Shown: positions 25,783 to 35,206 of the stretch, piece after piece
How the letters are laid out: each line of letters starts with the position of its first letter
Position numbering within the stretch: position 1 is the stretch's first letter
Assembly: GCA_902585365.1 (NCBI GenBank)
Contig: CACIDF010000001.1
Coordinates: 1 to 60,407, forward strand
Direction: 5' to 3'
From: an uncultured Pelagibacteraceae bacterium
Lineage (GTDB): Bacteria > Pseudomonadota > Alphaproteobacteria > Pelagibacterales > Pelagibacteraceae
Length of the DNA: 60,407 nt
Notes under the pieces: model-generated
Told to the model about the DNA's origin: nothing
Seen by the model: only the letters and a program-made list of their open reading frames with translations
Databases searched by the model: none
Program-made: the position numbers and the translations under genes

Positions 25783-25940
25783 ATTGGAAATATTGTTTTA
25801 GAAACTCTACAAGATTTACAAATCTTAAATCCTGTAAGTATTAAGTTATGTGTAACACTTTCGTCACTTTTTTTACATTCCTCACATAAATCGTCAAATA
25901 ACTCCTCAGTATAATCAATGTTGGTGTTTTCTTTAGTCAT
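25779..25940 (-). CDS. Small protein with two CxxC motifs (53 aa)
   Basis: ATG 25940-25938 to TAA 25779-25781. The 53 residues contain LCEEC (Cys19, Cys22) and KICKSC (Cys41, Cys44), a zinc-ribbon-like layout with an 18-residue spacing, in an acidic then basic context. Its start overlaps the end of the DUF3726 gene by 8 nt, so it is the last gene of the dipeptidase operon. Likely metal-binding; partner unknown. Too small for most gene callers, but the overlap geometry and cysteine pattern support it. Confidence 0.6.
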   Translation of the reverse strand: MTKENTNIDYTEELFDDLCEECKKSDESVTHNLILTGFKICKSCRVSKTIFPI

Positions 25941-26544
25941 TATCTGTCAAACCAGCTCCAGCAGCAGTATTTTTTAAGCTTTCATTTTCTTTAACGAAAG
26001 TTTCTTCAGATATTTTATATAACTCTTCCCAATCTTTTTCATCAAAAGTATTTTCGTTTTTTAAAAATTCTATTTCTAATACTTCAACTTTGTCTTTTAA
26101 ATTACTTAAGTTACTTTTTAAATGTATAGACTGATTAAAATTAAGTAAAAAAGTTTCATTTTCAACTTTAAGGCTTAACCTTTTTCCGATTATTTCTGAA
26201 GATCTCGAAATAAATGGTATTAACAATATTGGATATGCCATATTGTTAAAAATTATTTTATTGTATTTTTCCAAAGAATGAATTTGATCCATAAAGTTTA
26301 TACCTGTTATTAAAGGACAGTAAGGAATTTTGTTTGAAATATTTGTCTCTGTTATCAAGCTAATATTCTGGAACTGGCTTTTTTTGATAACTTTAAAGTA
26401 ATTATTAAGATTTTTTAAACCTGGTAGTCCAAACATTTCCATCAGTTTTATAGATTTTCCAATTTCTTCTGAGATTCCCCATGAAAAACCCATGCCTTTA
26501 GAAGCTCTTTTAGATAGTGTATCAATTTCGCTTAATGATCTCAT
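25933..26544 (-). CDS. DUF3726 family protein
   Basis: This 203-aa protein starts with the DUF3726 signature: MRSLSEIDTLSKRASKGMGF, SWGISEEIGKSIKLMEMFGL and PGLKNLNNYF. The family is uncharacterised as far as I know. It starts one base into the stop of the 553-aa unknown gene (TAATG) and is followed by the CxxC protein with an 8-nt overlap. The operon order dipeptidase, 553-aa unknown, DUF3726, CxxC suggests a shared pathway. Confidence 0.75.
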   Translation of the reverse strand: MRSLSEIDTLSKRASKGMGFSWGISEEIGKSIKLMEMFGLPGLKNLNNYFKVIKKSQFQNISLITETNISNKIPYCPLITGINFMDQIHSLEKYNKIIFNNMAYPILLIPFISRSSEIIGKRLSLKVENETFLLNFNQSIHLKSNLSNLKDKVEVLEIEFLKNENTFDEKDWEELYKISEETFVKENESLKNTAAGAGLTDND

Positions 26545-28205
26545 TAGTTTAAAGAATTATAAATCCAATTATCTTTAAAATTATTTAAATCCTCAGGCAA
26601 AGGTGCTCCTTGAAACATACAAATCCTTAACCACTTGTCTGATCTTGGGTCAAATTTACAAGCACCAAAAAAAGATAACTTAAGTCTTAGCATGTCAATT
26701 GGAATTAATTTATGTCCGATTGTATTATCTTGTATTTCTGAATATGGGAATTTTTCAATAAGGAAAGCTCTTCTGACAACATGTCTTAAATCATTATTAT
26801 CTACCAAAAATCTACTTACTGGCAAACTTTGTTTAAAATTAGTAGCTCTAAAATATAATTGATTTATATCTCTCGCTATTGCAAGCGGTTGTTCTAATTC
26901 AGATCCTTGTTCTTCAAATCTATTTGCAATTCTTGGCTCTTCTTTATTTTGGGAAATAAACCAAAAATTTTGGTTATTTTCATTTTGATTAAAATCGATC
27001 TTTATTAAATTTCCATAATATATTTCTAAAATATTTACTAAATCTCTAACAGTTTTATGAGTTGGGATATTAAAATATTTATCCTCATTTGAACTCATTG
27101 TTGCAATTAAAGGTTCGGTTATGTCATCAAAGGGTTCCATTAACATTGAAACTATGTATTCAATGCCCTCTTCGCTTAAGTTCTCCTCAGCCCATAAATA
27201 AAATTCATTGAAAAAATAATCCTTTTTTTCAGAATAATTTGTATCTAAGAAATCTGTTACTTTCTTTAAATCATCTTTTAAATTTTGTATCTTTTTTTTT
27301 TGATAATCACTATCTGTTTCCCAAGAAAAAATATTCTTGAGAGACTTTTTTAAACAATCTAAAAAATAGCTATAATCATTAATATTAATTCTTTTTAATT
27401 CTCTAATCTTTTTTAATGCAACTTCCCTCGCAGTTATCCAATTATTTAATAAAGTTGGATGATTTATTATAAATGGTGCCATACCTAAACCTGTGGAATT
27501 ACCTATGCCTAAACTTCTACATATATTTTTATCCAATTCGACTGATGACTTAGGGCTCTTTGATTTCGCAATATGATTGACTTGATCAAAAGTAAATTGT
27601 CTTACAAAATAAACTAGCATCATTTCTAATCTAAAAGGGCCAACTATTTCTGGTCTATCTTTAATTCTAAATCTGTCTGCTAAACCAAATTTTCCTGAGC
27701 CATATACTGCAGTAGTTCTGTAAAGGTATCCAATTTTGCCTATGGTACTTTTATCTGGTTGTTTTCCAGTTGATAAACAGTCGACTACATAATTAAAAGC
27801 TCTTAATGATTTATTTGCTCTTGATAAAGTTAATTCTTTATAAGTCATTCTACCAATTTCTTGTTTTGGTACATTTTGTTTTAATCTATCAATATCCTTT
27901 TTAGTAGGCACACCATCAAATAGTGTAAAGCTTGCATCCCATTTAGTAGCAATAACTCTATCTGACCTTTCATGATCATCAATTTTATTTGAAAAACAAA
28001 TTAATGAATAATTTCTAGTTTTTTTTTTAAAAGAATAGACAGCAACGCCATGTCCATTTTCATCTAAATCGAACATGTCTCTTTTGTAATCCCAGTCTTT
28101 AAATTCTCTTAGGAAAGATCTTAAAAATGATAATTTTGATTGATGGAATGAACCCAATCTTGAGAGTTTCATAATTTTTTTTGGATCTCTTAATTCAATT
28201 TGCAT
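26544..28205 (-). CDS. Conserved protein of unknown function (553 aa)
   Basis: No domain recognised. It is a large soluble protein with no signal peptide or membrane segments, rich in charged residues; the middle (about 270-340) is Lys/Asp-rich and probably helical. Notable stretches are SRANKSLRAFNYVVDCLSTG, IGYLYRTTAVYGSGKFGLAD, PEIVGPFRLEMMLVYFVRQF and SRFLVDNNDLRHVVRRAFLI. The start is one base from the dipeptidase stop (28207), and its stop overlaps the DUF3726 start. The conserved Arg and Glu clusters could suit an enzyme, but I do not assign a function. Confidence 0.6.
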   Translation of the reverse strand: MQIELRDPKKIMKLSRLGSFHQSKLSFLRSFLREFKDWDYKRDMFDLDENGHGVAVYSFKKKTRNYSLICFSNKIDDHERSDRVIATKWDASFTLFDGVPTKKDIDRLKQNVPKQEIGRMTYKELTLSRANKSLRAFNYVVDCLSTGKQPDKSTIGKIGYLYRTTAVYGSGKFGLADRFRIKDRPEIVGPFRLEMMLVYFVRQFTFDQVNHIAKSKSPKSSVELDKNICRSLGIGNSTGLGMAPFIINHPTLLNNWITAREVALKKIRELKRININDYSYFLDCLKKSLKNIFSWETDSDYQKKKIQNLKDDLKKVTDFLDTNYSEKKDYFFNEFYLWAEENLSEEGIEYIVSMLMEPFDDITEPLIATMSSNEDKYFNIPTHKTVRDLVNILEIYYGNLIKIDFNQNENNQNFWFISQNKEEPRIANRFEEQGSELEQPLAIARDINQLYFRATNFKQSLPVSRFLVDNNDLRHVVRRAFLIEKFPYSEIQDNTIGHKLIPIDMLRLKLSFFGACKFDPRSDKWLRICMFQGAPLPEDLNNFKDNWIYNSLN

Positions 28206-28206
28206 T

Positions 28207-29172
28207 TTATATTTCTTTATAAAAATTAAACCAATTATTACCTAATATTGCATTAATATCATTGTTATTGAAACCAACTTTTTTAAGTCCATTTTCAATA
28301 TTATTAAATCCTCTCGCATCTTTAAACCATTCAGGTTGATCAGGAAATCCTTGATTGGTTTTTGATCCTTCTCCTAAATTTTTTGACTTTGTCCATGTTC
28401 CATTCCTCATCCACTCAACAACACTATCAGGCTGATTTAGGCAAAGATCTGAGCCAATACCAATATTTTTAATCCCCATGATATCTACTAATCTTGCCAC
28501 CATTTCGCAAAAACTATCTAGTGAACAATTTGTTCCATCTTTTAAATGGTGTGGATAAAGTGATAGACCTATCATACCACCGCTTTTTGATAATGTTTTG
28601 AGAAGGTCATCAGACTTGCTTCTTTTAGTTTGATGCCAAAAAGATGGATTAGCGTGTGTAATTGCAATAGGTTTTTGGCTTAAGTCAATTGCATCGTAAG
28701 TACTTTTTTCACCTGAATGAGACATATCAACAACAATTCCTAATCTATTCATTTCTTTAATTGCCTCTCTTCCAAAATTAGTAACACCTCCATCATTTTT
28801 TTCATAACATCCTGAGGCTAATAAAGATTGATTGTTATAAGTGAGCTGCATAAATCTGCAACCGTGCTCATAAATCTTTTCAATTAAATTTATGTCATCT
28901 TCAATTGGTGAACAGTTTTGAAAACCAAAAAAAATTGCTGTTTTATTTTCATTTTTTGCTTTTTCAATATCTTTGAAATTTTTACCTAAAAAAATTAAAT
29001 CTTTGTTTTCCTCAAAATTTTCTTTCCACTCTAAAAGTCTCTTTTTAAATTCATCAAAATCTTCATGATAAACAACTGTTACATGTACCGCATCTAAATT
29101 AGCTTCTCTATTAATCTCAAAAACAGATCTTTCCCATTTGCAGTATTGTAAATTGTCAATTTTGAAATTCAT
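28207..29172 (-). CDS. M19 (membrane dipeptidase) family protein with altered metal site
   Basis: A 321-aa amidohydrolase-fold protein of the renal dipeptidase family: GIVVDMSHSGEKS and ITHANPSFWHQTKRSKSDD (metal His residues and Arg), and GIGSDLCLNQPD with the conserved Asp. The usual N-terminal H-x-D is absent, and the bridging Glu of the family is replaced in FFGFQNCSPIEDD. From memory the same FGFQN form and a KW-x-R N-terminus occur in the dipeptidase-like gene beside dgcAB and etfAB in Pseudomonas glycine betaine catabolism. Possible role in methylated-glycine metabolism; dipeptidase activity is doubtful. Confidence 0.75.
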   Translation of the reverse strand: MNFKIDNLQYCKWERSVFEINREANLDAVHVTVVYHEDFDEFKKRLLEWKENFEENKDLIFLGKNFKDIEKAKNENKTAIFFGFQNCSPIEDDINLIEKIYEHGCRFMQLTYNNQSLLASGCYEKNDGGVTNFGREAIKEMNRLGIVVDMSHSGEKSTYDAIDLSQKPIAITHANPSFWHQTKRSKSDDLLKTLSKSGGMIGLSLYPHHLKDGTNCSLDSFCEMVARLVDIMGIKNIGIGSDLCLNQPDSVVEWMRNGTWTKSKNLGEGSKTNQGFPDQPEWFKDARGFNNIENGLKKVGFNNNDINAILGNNWFNFYKEI

Positions 29173-29219
29173 AACAATAGTTATATATTAGTAGATAATT
29201 TTTTGATATTAAAAGATAA

Positions 29220-29711
29220 ATGAGTAATAAAAAATTAAATAAAGTAGCAATTATAATGGGTAGTCAATCTGATTACTCTACTATGAAGTATTCAAAACAA
29301 GTTCTTCAAAGCTTTAGAATAAAATGTGATGTGAAAATAGTTTCAGCACACAGAACTCCAAAAAGAATGTTTGAATTTGCCAAGAATGCTGAAAGAAATA
29401 ATTACTCTGTGATAATTGCAGGAGCTGGTGGTTCGGCGCATCTTCCTGGTATGGTTGCATCTTTGACTAGCATTCCAGTTATTGGAGTTCCAATTGAGTC
29501 TAAAAAATTAAAAGGTATGGATAGTCTTTTATCAATAGTACAGATGCCCAAAGGTATCCCAGTTGGTACAGTTGCAATTGGTAAAGATGGTGCGATAAAT
29601 GCTGGACTTTATGCTGCATCAATTATTGGACTTCAAAATGAAATAGTTAAAAATTCGTTATTAAAGTTTAGATTGAAACAATCAAAATCAGTAAAAAAAA
29701 AACCTAAATAG
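29220..29711 (+). CDS. purE: N5-carboxyaminoimidazole ribonucleotide mutase
   Basis: A 163-aa class I PurE: VAIIMGSQSDYSTMKYSKQV, VSAHRTPKRMFEFAK (catalytic His), IIAGAGGSAHLPGMVAS and GIPVGTVAIGKDGAINAGL. It moves the carboxylate of N5-CAIR to give CAIR in de novo purine synthesis. It precedes purK by one base, and the two act in sequence. The C-terminus is a Lys-rich tail. Confidence 0.97.
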   Translation: MSNKKLNKVAIIMGSQSDYSTMKYSKQVLQSFRIKCDVKIVSAHRTPKRMFEFAKNAERNNYSVIIAGAGGSAHLPGMVASLTSIPVIGVPIESKKLKGMDSLLSIVQMPKGIPVGTVAIGKDGAINAGLYAASIIGLQNEIVKNSLLKFRLKQSKSVKKKPK

Positions 29712-29712
29712 A

Positions 29713-30762
29713 ATGAGTAAAATTTCTTTAGGTATAATTGGTGGAGGCCAACTAGGATCTTTACTTTGCGCAGCAGCAAAAAATATAAACATAAAAACAG
29801 TAGTGATTAGTGATGATGAAGACTCGCCAGCCAAACATTTTGCAGATCATTTTATTTATTCTAAATATGACAATGAGGAAAATTTAGCAAAGTTTACCTC
29901 AATGGTAGATAAAATAACCTATGAATTTGAAAATATTCCTTATGATGTGTTGTCAAAATTAAACAAAGTTAAAAAAGTAGATCCTAATCCAGAAGTTAAC
30001 AAAATTGTTCAACACAGATACTCAGAAAAAAATTTTCTAACTAAAAAAAATATAAAAACTACAGAATTTGAAAGAGTCGTTAATGAAAATGAAATAAAAA
30101 AACATAAAAATTTATTACCTGGAATACTAAAAACATCTACACTTGGGTACGATGGTAAGGGTCAATATAAATTAAATAATTTGGAAGATTTGGATAATCA
30201 TAAAATTACCTTTGATAGAGAATTTGTACTAGAAAAATTAGTAAATCTAGAAAAAGAAATTTCTGTAGTAATTACAAGATTTTCAAAAGATAATTACGAA
30301 ATATATGAACCAATAGAAAATTTACACGAAGAACAAATTTTAAAATATTCAACCATTCCAGCCCAAATTAATTTATCTCATTTTAAAAAGTCTCAAGAAT
30401 GGGCTAAACTTATTTCTGAAGAACTTCAGTATGTTGGAACTTTATGTGTTGAATTTTTTATAGATAAAGATCAAAATTTATATGTAAATGAAATTGCACC
30501 AAGAGTTCATAATTCAGGTCATTTAACTATAAATGCCTATAATATTAGTCAATTTGAAAATCATATCAGGGCTGTTTGTGGATTAAAAAAAATTAAACTA
30601 GAAAAAATATGTAATGCAAAAATGATAAATATTATTGGTGATGAAATAAATAATTACAGAAATAAAAAATATACTGAAAAAGAATTTTTTTTTGATTATT
30701 TAAAAAAACAAATTAAACCTAAAAGGAAAATGGGACACATAACTATAATTGAAAATAAATGA
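29713..30762 (+). CDS. purK: N5-carboxyaminoimidazole ribonucleotide synthase
   Basis: A 349-aa ATP-grasp enzyme: LGIIGGGQLGSLLCAAAK, YEFENIPYDVLSKL, GILKTSTLGYDGKGQYKL, GTLCVEFFIDKDQNLYVNE and the PurK signature EIAPRVHNSGHLTINAY. It uses ATP and bicarbonate to carboxylate AIR, feeding PurE directly upstream. It overlaps the following gene by four bases (ATGA), although that gene encodes an exported hydrolase with no clear link to purines. Confidence 0.96.
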   Translation: MSKISLGIIGGGQLGSLLCAAAKNINIKTVVISDDEDSPAKHFADHFIYSKYDNEENLAKFTSMVDKITYEFENIPYDVLSKLNKVKKVDPNPEVNKIVQHRYSEKNFLTKKNIKTTEFERVVNENEIKKHKNLLPGILKTSTLGYDGKGQYKLNNLEDLDNHKITFDREFVLEKLVNLEKEISVVITRFSKDNYEIYEPIENLHEEQILKYSTIPAQINLSHFKKSQEWAKLISEELQYVGTLCVEFFIDKDQNLYVNEIAPRVHNSGHLTINAYNISQFENHIRAVCGLKKIKLEKICNAKMINIIGDEINNYRNKKYTEKEFFFDYLKKQIKPKRKMGHITIIENK

Positions 30763-31799
30763 AAAAAATTTTATTTATTTTATTTTTAATTATTATTACA
30801 ACAAGTATTGCAATGGAAAATAAACCTTCACATCATCAGTCTAACGGTACATTCAAAAATCCTGAGGGCTCACCAGAACGTACTGGAAAAGTAAAATGGT
30901 CTTGGAGTACGTTTAATAAAGAGAAAAAAAAATTAGATATGACCGTACCAAAAAGCCATGTTTTAAATAAAAATGAAGTTTTAAAAAATTTAGAACTATA
31001 TAAAGATGATGATTACATTGGGTGGATTGGTCATGCTACTTTTTTAATAAAACTTGGAAATACAACTATTATTACTGATCCAGTTTTTTCTAAAAATGCG
31101 GGACCATTAATATTTGGCCCAAAAAGATATGTTGATCCAGCTTTGAGTTTAAAAGAAATTCCTAAAGTGGATTTATTTTTACTTACGCATAACCACTATG
31201 ACCATCAAGATACTGCCTCAATCAGAAAGTTTCCTTATAAAGATGCAAATGTTATTGTGCCTCTTAAGCTGGGTAAGTATTTTACCAAATACAATTATAA
31301 AAAAGTTAATGAGCTCGATTGGTTTCAAACAATTCAAGTAAATGATTTAAAAATAACATTGCTACCAGCTGTTCATTGGTCAAAAAGAAGTTTGACAGAT
31401 ACTAATAAAACACTTTGGGGAAATTTTTTAATTGAATATAAAAATAAAAAAATACTGTTCGCATGTGATACGGGATATGGACAAATATATAAAAAACTTG
31501 GTGAAAAATTTGGTCCAGTCGATCTTACGATGATTAATATAGGTGCATACGACTTTAGACCGATGTTTGAAAAATCTATTTACCACACAAATCCAGAAGA
31601 GGCTTTACAAGTTGCAAAAGATCTTAAAAGTAGAAAGGTAATAGGAACTCATTGGGGTACTTTTGTGCTTTCTTTAGAACCTATTATGGAACCTCCTGTT
31701 CGTTTTAAAAATAATGCAGAAAATTATGGTTTTCAAAAAAAAGATGCCATTATTTTTAAAATTGGAGAAATAAGACCTCTGCAAGAAATATTAGATTAG
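30759..31799 (+). CDS. Exported MBL-fold metal-dependent hydrolase (NAPE-PLD/UlaG-like)
   Basis: A 346-aa metallo-beta-lactamase-fold protein. Residues 1-18 are a signal or anchor segment (ILFILFLIIITTSIAM). IGWIGHATFLIKLGNTTIIT, DPVF, LLTHNHYDHQDTASIR (H-x-H-x-DH), LPAVHWSKRS and LFACDTGYG give the metal site, and GTHWGTF the last His. Family members include NAPE-phospholipase D and Romp-type hydrolases, so a phospholipid or phosphodiester substrate is possible. Exact substrate unknown. Confidence 0.85.
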   Translation: MKKILFILFLIIITTSIAMENKPSHHQSNGTFKNPEGSPERTGKVKWSWSTFNKEKKKLDMTVPKSHVLNKNEVLKNLELYKDDDYIGWIGHATFLIKLGNTTIITDPVFSKNAGPLIFGPKRYVDPALSLKEIPKVDLFLLTHNHYDHQDTASIRKFPYKDANVIVPLKLGKYFTKYNYKKVNELDWFQTIQVNDLKITLLPAVHWSKRSLTDTNKTLWGNFLIEYKNKKILFACDTGYGQIYKKLGEKFGPVDLTMINIGAYDFRPMFEKSIYHTNPEEALQVAKDLKSRKVIGTHWGTFVLSLEPIMEPPVRFKNNAENYGFQKKDAIIFKIGEIRPLQEILD

Positions 31800-31844
31800 T
31801 TTTTATTTGATAAATTAAATTTACAATATAGATATTCAATTGAT

Positions 31845-32300
31845 ATGAAAACTATTGAAGGTAATTTTGATAATCCTGAAGTTAATCAACTTTTAAAAAA
31901 ACATTTTATCGAATTAAGATCGGTTTCACCTGAAGGAAGTACCCACGTACTAGACATTGAGGGTTTGCAAAACAAAAATATTAAATTTTGGAGTATATAT
32001 GAAAACGATGAGTTAATCGGGTGTGGAGCTTTAAAATTTTTAGATCCTAAGCATGGTGAATTCAAATCAATTCGTGTTTCAGATTCTTTTAGAAAAAAGG
32101 GTTATGGAAATAAAATTATTAAAGTTCTCATTGATAAATCTCGAAAATTAAATATACAAAAAATTAGTGTTGAAACGGGGTCAGGTGAATTTTTTCTACC
32201 GGCTCGTAAATTATTTAAAAATTTAGGTTTTACAGAATGTAAACCTTTTAGCCATTACGTTGAAGACCCAAACTCATGTTACATGTCTCTAAAACTTTAA
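31845..32300 (+). CDS. GNAT-family N-acetyltransferase
   Basis: A 151-aa GCN5-like protein: LIGCGALKFLDPKHGEFKSI, the acetyl-CoA pyrophosphate-binding loop VSDSFRKKGYGNKII, VETGSGEFFLPARKLFKNLG (a motif of PhnO/ElaA-like acetyltransferases) and GFTECKPFSHYVEDPNS. It transfers an acetyl group to an unknown amine. Confidence 0.88.
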   Translation: MKTIEGNFDNPEVNQLLKKHFIELRSVSPEGSTHVLDIEGLQNKNIKFWSIYENDELIGCGALKFLDPKHGEFKSIRVSDSFRKKGYGNKIIKVLIDKSRKLNIQKISVETGSGEFFLPARKLFKNLGFTECKPFSHYVEDPNSCYMSLKL

Positions 32301-32312
32301 AAAGTTAATTGA

Positions 32313-33425
32313 TTATCTTTTTTCTATGACGAATAATTCATTTTTAAAATATAAGCCTTTATATTTATTAACCACTTGTTGAACTATTTTTTGATAATTT
32401 TTAGATCTTTGCACTTTAAAAATTTGTTCATCTGTCATTTGATTAACATATACTGCTGCATTCCAAGCTGAAAAAATTAAAGAAGTAGCAATACCACCTT
32501 TTATTTCATTTGGAAGAGCTCTTAAAACATAACTAATTTTTTTTACCTTATGAAATTTCAAAGTTTTTAAAAATGGTTTTTCTGTATTAGATTTTATATA
32601 TTTTTCAATTGAAGAATATAGGTAAGGGAATGGATTTTCTTTCGGCCACAACTTTTTAATTATCTTATTGCCTGGATCTCCGCCACATGCGTGCACTACA
32701 ACTAATTTTCCTTTTTTAGCTAAAGATCTTAACATTGGATCAATCACATATTTTACTTTTTTTTCAGCAGAAACTCTCGATCGATAAGGTTGTGATGCAA
32801 TAATTAGATCATAATCAGTTTTGCCATTATTTTTTTGTGGGATTACATTTTTAAGAACAAATTCTTGATCTTTTCTATAAATTACTATTACTGATGGTTC
32901 TTTGTAAGTTGATGTACCAGTTTTAGGATTTGTTTCAACTTGCCATTTTTTTGCTAAAAATTCTTGATTAAGTTTTCTTAGTTGATTTGAAAAATCTAAA
33001 GATGAATTTCCTTTAAGTTTTACAACTTTCCAATTCATTTTTTTTTGTTTTTTAATATTTCTTGATTTTAAAGAGGTAGATTCAACATAATTTAAATTTG
33101 ATATTACAAAAACAGTATTTTTATGTTCAGCAAATCTATCTGGAAGTTTTTCTAAACCAAGCCTAACATCTTCCATGCTGATTTCTTTTGTTGAAACCAG
33201 TAAAGGTATGTTTGGCATTTTTTGATGACATTGTCTCATTACATTCATTAGCAAAGACCCATCCCCCATGCCAGCATCAAAAATTTTTAATGCAGGATTT
33301 TTAGGTTTTAAATTTTGAACAATCGGTTTTAAAGCGTCAGCAATTTTATTTTTTTCGTTAGTAGTGGTGACGAAAAGTAGATATTTTTGTCTATTATCGA
33401 AAAAACGGAAATTTTTTTTCATCAC
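32313..33425 (-). CDS. SAM-dependent methyltransferase-like protein
   Basis: A 370-aa cytoplasmic protein with a class I methyltransferase motif I near residues 49-59 (IFDAGMGDGSLLMNVM), an acidic strand end (FVISNLNYVE) and a post-motif segment YDLIIASQPYRSR, then KGKLVVVHACGGDPGNKIIK. The fold is clear but the subfamily is not. The C-terminal 150 residues have no recognised domain. It is divergent from fhs. Met1 and Met2 are both possible starts. The substrate is unknown. Confidence 0.65.
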   Translation of the reverse strand: MMKKNFRFFDNRQKYLLFVTTTNEKNKIADALKPIVQNLKPKNPALKIFDAGMGDGSLLMNVMRQCHQKMPNIPLLVSTKEISMEDVRLGLEKLPDRFAEHKNTVFVISNLNYVESTSLKSRNIKKQKKMNWKVVKLKGNSSLDFSNQLRKLNQEFLAKKWQVETNPKTGTSTYKEPSVIVIYRKDQEFVLKNVIPQKNNGKTDYDLIIASQPYRSRVSAEKKVKYVIDPMLRSLAKKGKLVVVHACGGDPGNKIIKKLWPKENPFPYLYSSIEKYIKSNTEKPFLKTLKFHKVKKISYVLRALPNEIKGGIATSLIFSAWNAAVYVNQMTDEQIFKVQRSKNYQKIVQQVVNKYKGLYFKNELFVIEKR

Positions 33426-33517
33426 TTAAGATATGTATTATGTAATTAAATGTCCATTACAAATATTTCTTTTAAAGTAGACAAATAAAGTATAAACACC
33501 CATAAAAAACCCGAGTA

Positions 33518-35206
33518 ATGAAAAAATTTAAATCTGATATTGAGATTGCAAGAAGTTGTAAACTTAAACCTATATCAAAAATTTTAAAAAAAATAAATGT
33601 TCCTGATAACCCAAAAGCTTTTAGTCCTATGGGAAGACACATAGCTAAAATAAATTTTGAATTCTTGGATAAACTTAAAAATAAAAAAGATGGTCATCTT
33701 ATTCTTGTAACAGCAATCACACCAACCCCAGCTGGGGAAGGTAAAACTACAACATCTGTTGGTCTAAATGATGGATTAAATAAAATTGGAAAAAAATCTA
33801 TTGTTTGTTTGAGAGAGCCTAGTCTTGGCCCTTCTTTCGGAATGAAAGGGGGTGCGGCTGGAGGTGGTAATGCACAGGTAGTTCCTATGGAACAAATAAA
33901 TCTTCACTTTACTGGTGACTTTCATGCTATCACATCAGCACATAACCTTCTGTCAGCCTTAATCGATAATCATATTTATTGGGGTAATAAACTTAACATT
34001 GATGAAAAAAAAATTGTTTGGAAAAGAGTTGTAGATATGAACGATCGGGCTTTAAGATTTATAGATATAAATACTAAAGGAGTAGCAAAGGATTTTGCTA
34101 GAGAAGATGGTTTTGATATTACTGTGGCATCTGAGGTGATGGCAATTTTCTGTTTATCTAATGATTTGTCTGATTTAGAAAAAAGAATTGGAAACATTAC
34201 AATTGCTTATGATAAAAATAATAAACCAGTCTATGCAAAAGACCTAAATGCTCAAGGTCCAATGACAGTCCTTCTGAAAGAAGCAATTAGGCCAAATGTT
34301 ACTCAAAGTCTAGAGCATAACCCAGCTATAATTCATGGAGGACCGTTCGCTAACATTGCTCACGGATGTAATTCAGTAATTGCAACAAAGTCAGCTTTAA
34401 AGTTATCTAAATACGTAGTAACAGAGGCAGGTTTTGGTGCTGACCTTGGCGCTGAAAAATTTTTGGATATTAAATGTAGAAAAGCAAATATAAAACCAAG
34501 TTGTGTTGTTATAGTTGCCACAGTTCGTGCTTTAAAAATGCATGGCGGTGTGGAAAAAGAAAATTTAAAAACTGAGAATATTGATGCTTTAAAAGAAGGA
34601 TTATCAAATTTAGACAGGCATATAAATAATATTAAAAAATTTGGCATAGAGCCAATAGTTGCGATTAATCATTTTGTTTTAGATACTAAAAAAGAAATAC
34701 AAACAATAATAAATTTTTGTAAAAATTTAAATGTGGAAGTTAGTAATTGTAAACACTGGGCAGAAGGTGGAGCAGGAACAGTTGATTTAGCAAAAAAAGT
34801 TGTACGAGTTTGTAATAATTCAAAAAAACAAAAATTTAAATTCTTGTATAACGATAGTAAAAGTTTATGGGAAAAAATTGAAATAATTGCAAAAGAAATA
34901 TACAGAGCTGATAAAATTACAGCAACTGAAGAGATTAAACAAAAATTAAAGACATTTGAAAATAATGGGTTCAAAAATTTTCCAGTTTGTGTAGCAAAAA
35001 CTCAATATAGTTTTTCTACTGATCCAAAATTAAAAGGTGCGCCAACAAATCATGAAATACCAATTAGAGATGTAAGATTATCCTCTGGAGCAGAATTTAT
35101 TGTTGTGATATGTGGATCAATTATGACTATGCCAGGCTTGCCGAAAATTCCTGCTGCAGACAAAATTAAATTAAATAAAAAAGGTCAGGTAGAAGGTTTA
35201 TTTTAA
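33518..35206 (+). CDS. fhs: Formate-tetrahydrofolate ligase
   Basis: A 562-aa Fhs. The P-loop-like ATP site is [20 protein letters not shown]; other signatures are [71 protein letters not shown] and the C-terminal [12 protein letters not shown]. It makes 10-formyl-THF from formate, ATP and THF, or runs in reverse to recover ATP from oxidised C1 units, which fits the demethylation enzymes in the window. It converges on gshB with a 9-nt 3' overlap. Confidence 0.97.
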   Translation: MKKFKSDIEIARSCKLKPISKILKKINVPDNPKAFSPMGRHIAKINFEFLDKLKNKKDGHLILVTAITPTPAGEGKTTTSVGLNDGLNKIGKKSIVCLREPSLGPSFGMKGGAAGGGNAQVVPMEQINLHFTGDFHAITSAHNLLSALIDNHIYWGNKLNIDEKKIVWKRVVDMNDRALRFIDINTKGVAKDFAREDGFDITVASEVMAIFCLSNDLSDLEKRIGNITIAYDKNNKPVYAKDLNAQGPMTVLLKEAIRPNVTQSLEHNPAIIHGGPFANIAHGCNSVIATKSALKLSKYVVTEAGFGADLGAEKFLDIKCRKANIKPSCVVIVATVRALKMHGGVEKENLKTENIDALKEGLSNLDRHINNIKKFGIEPIVAINHFVLDTKKEIQTIINFCKNLNVEVSNCKHWAEGGAGTVDLAKKVVRVCNNSKKQKFKFLYNDSKSLWEKIEIIAKEIYRADKITATEEIKQKLKTFENNGFKNFPVCVAKTQYSFSTDPKLKGAPTNHEIPIRDVRLSSGAEFIVVICGSIMTMPGLPKIPAADKIKLNKKGQVEGLF

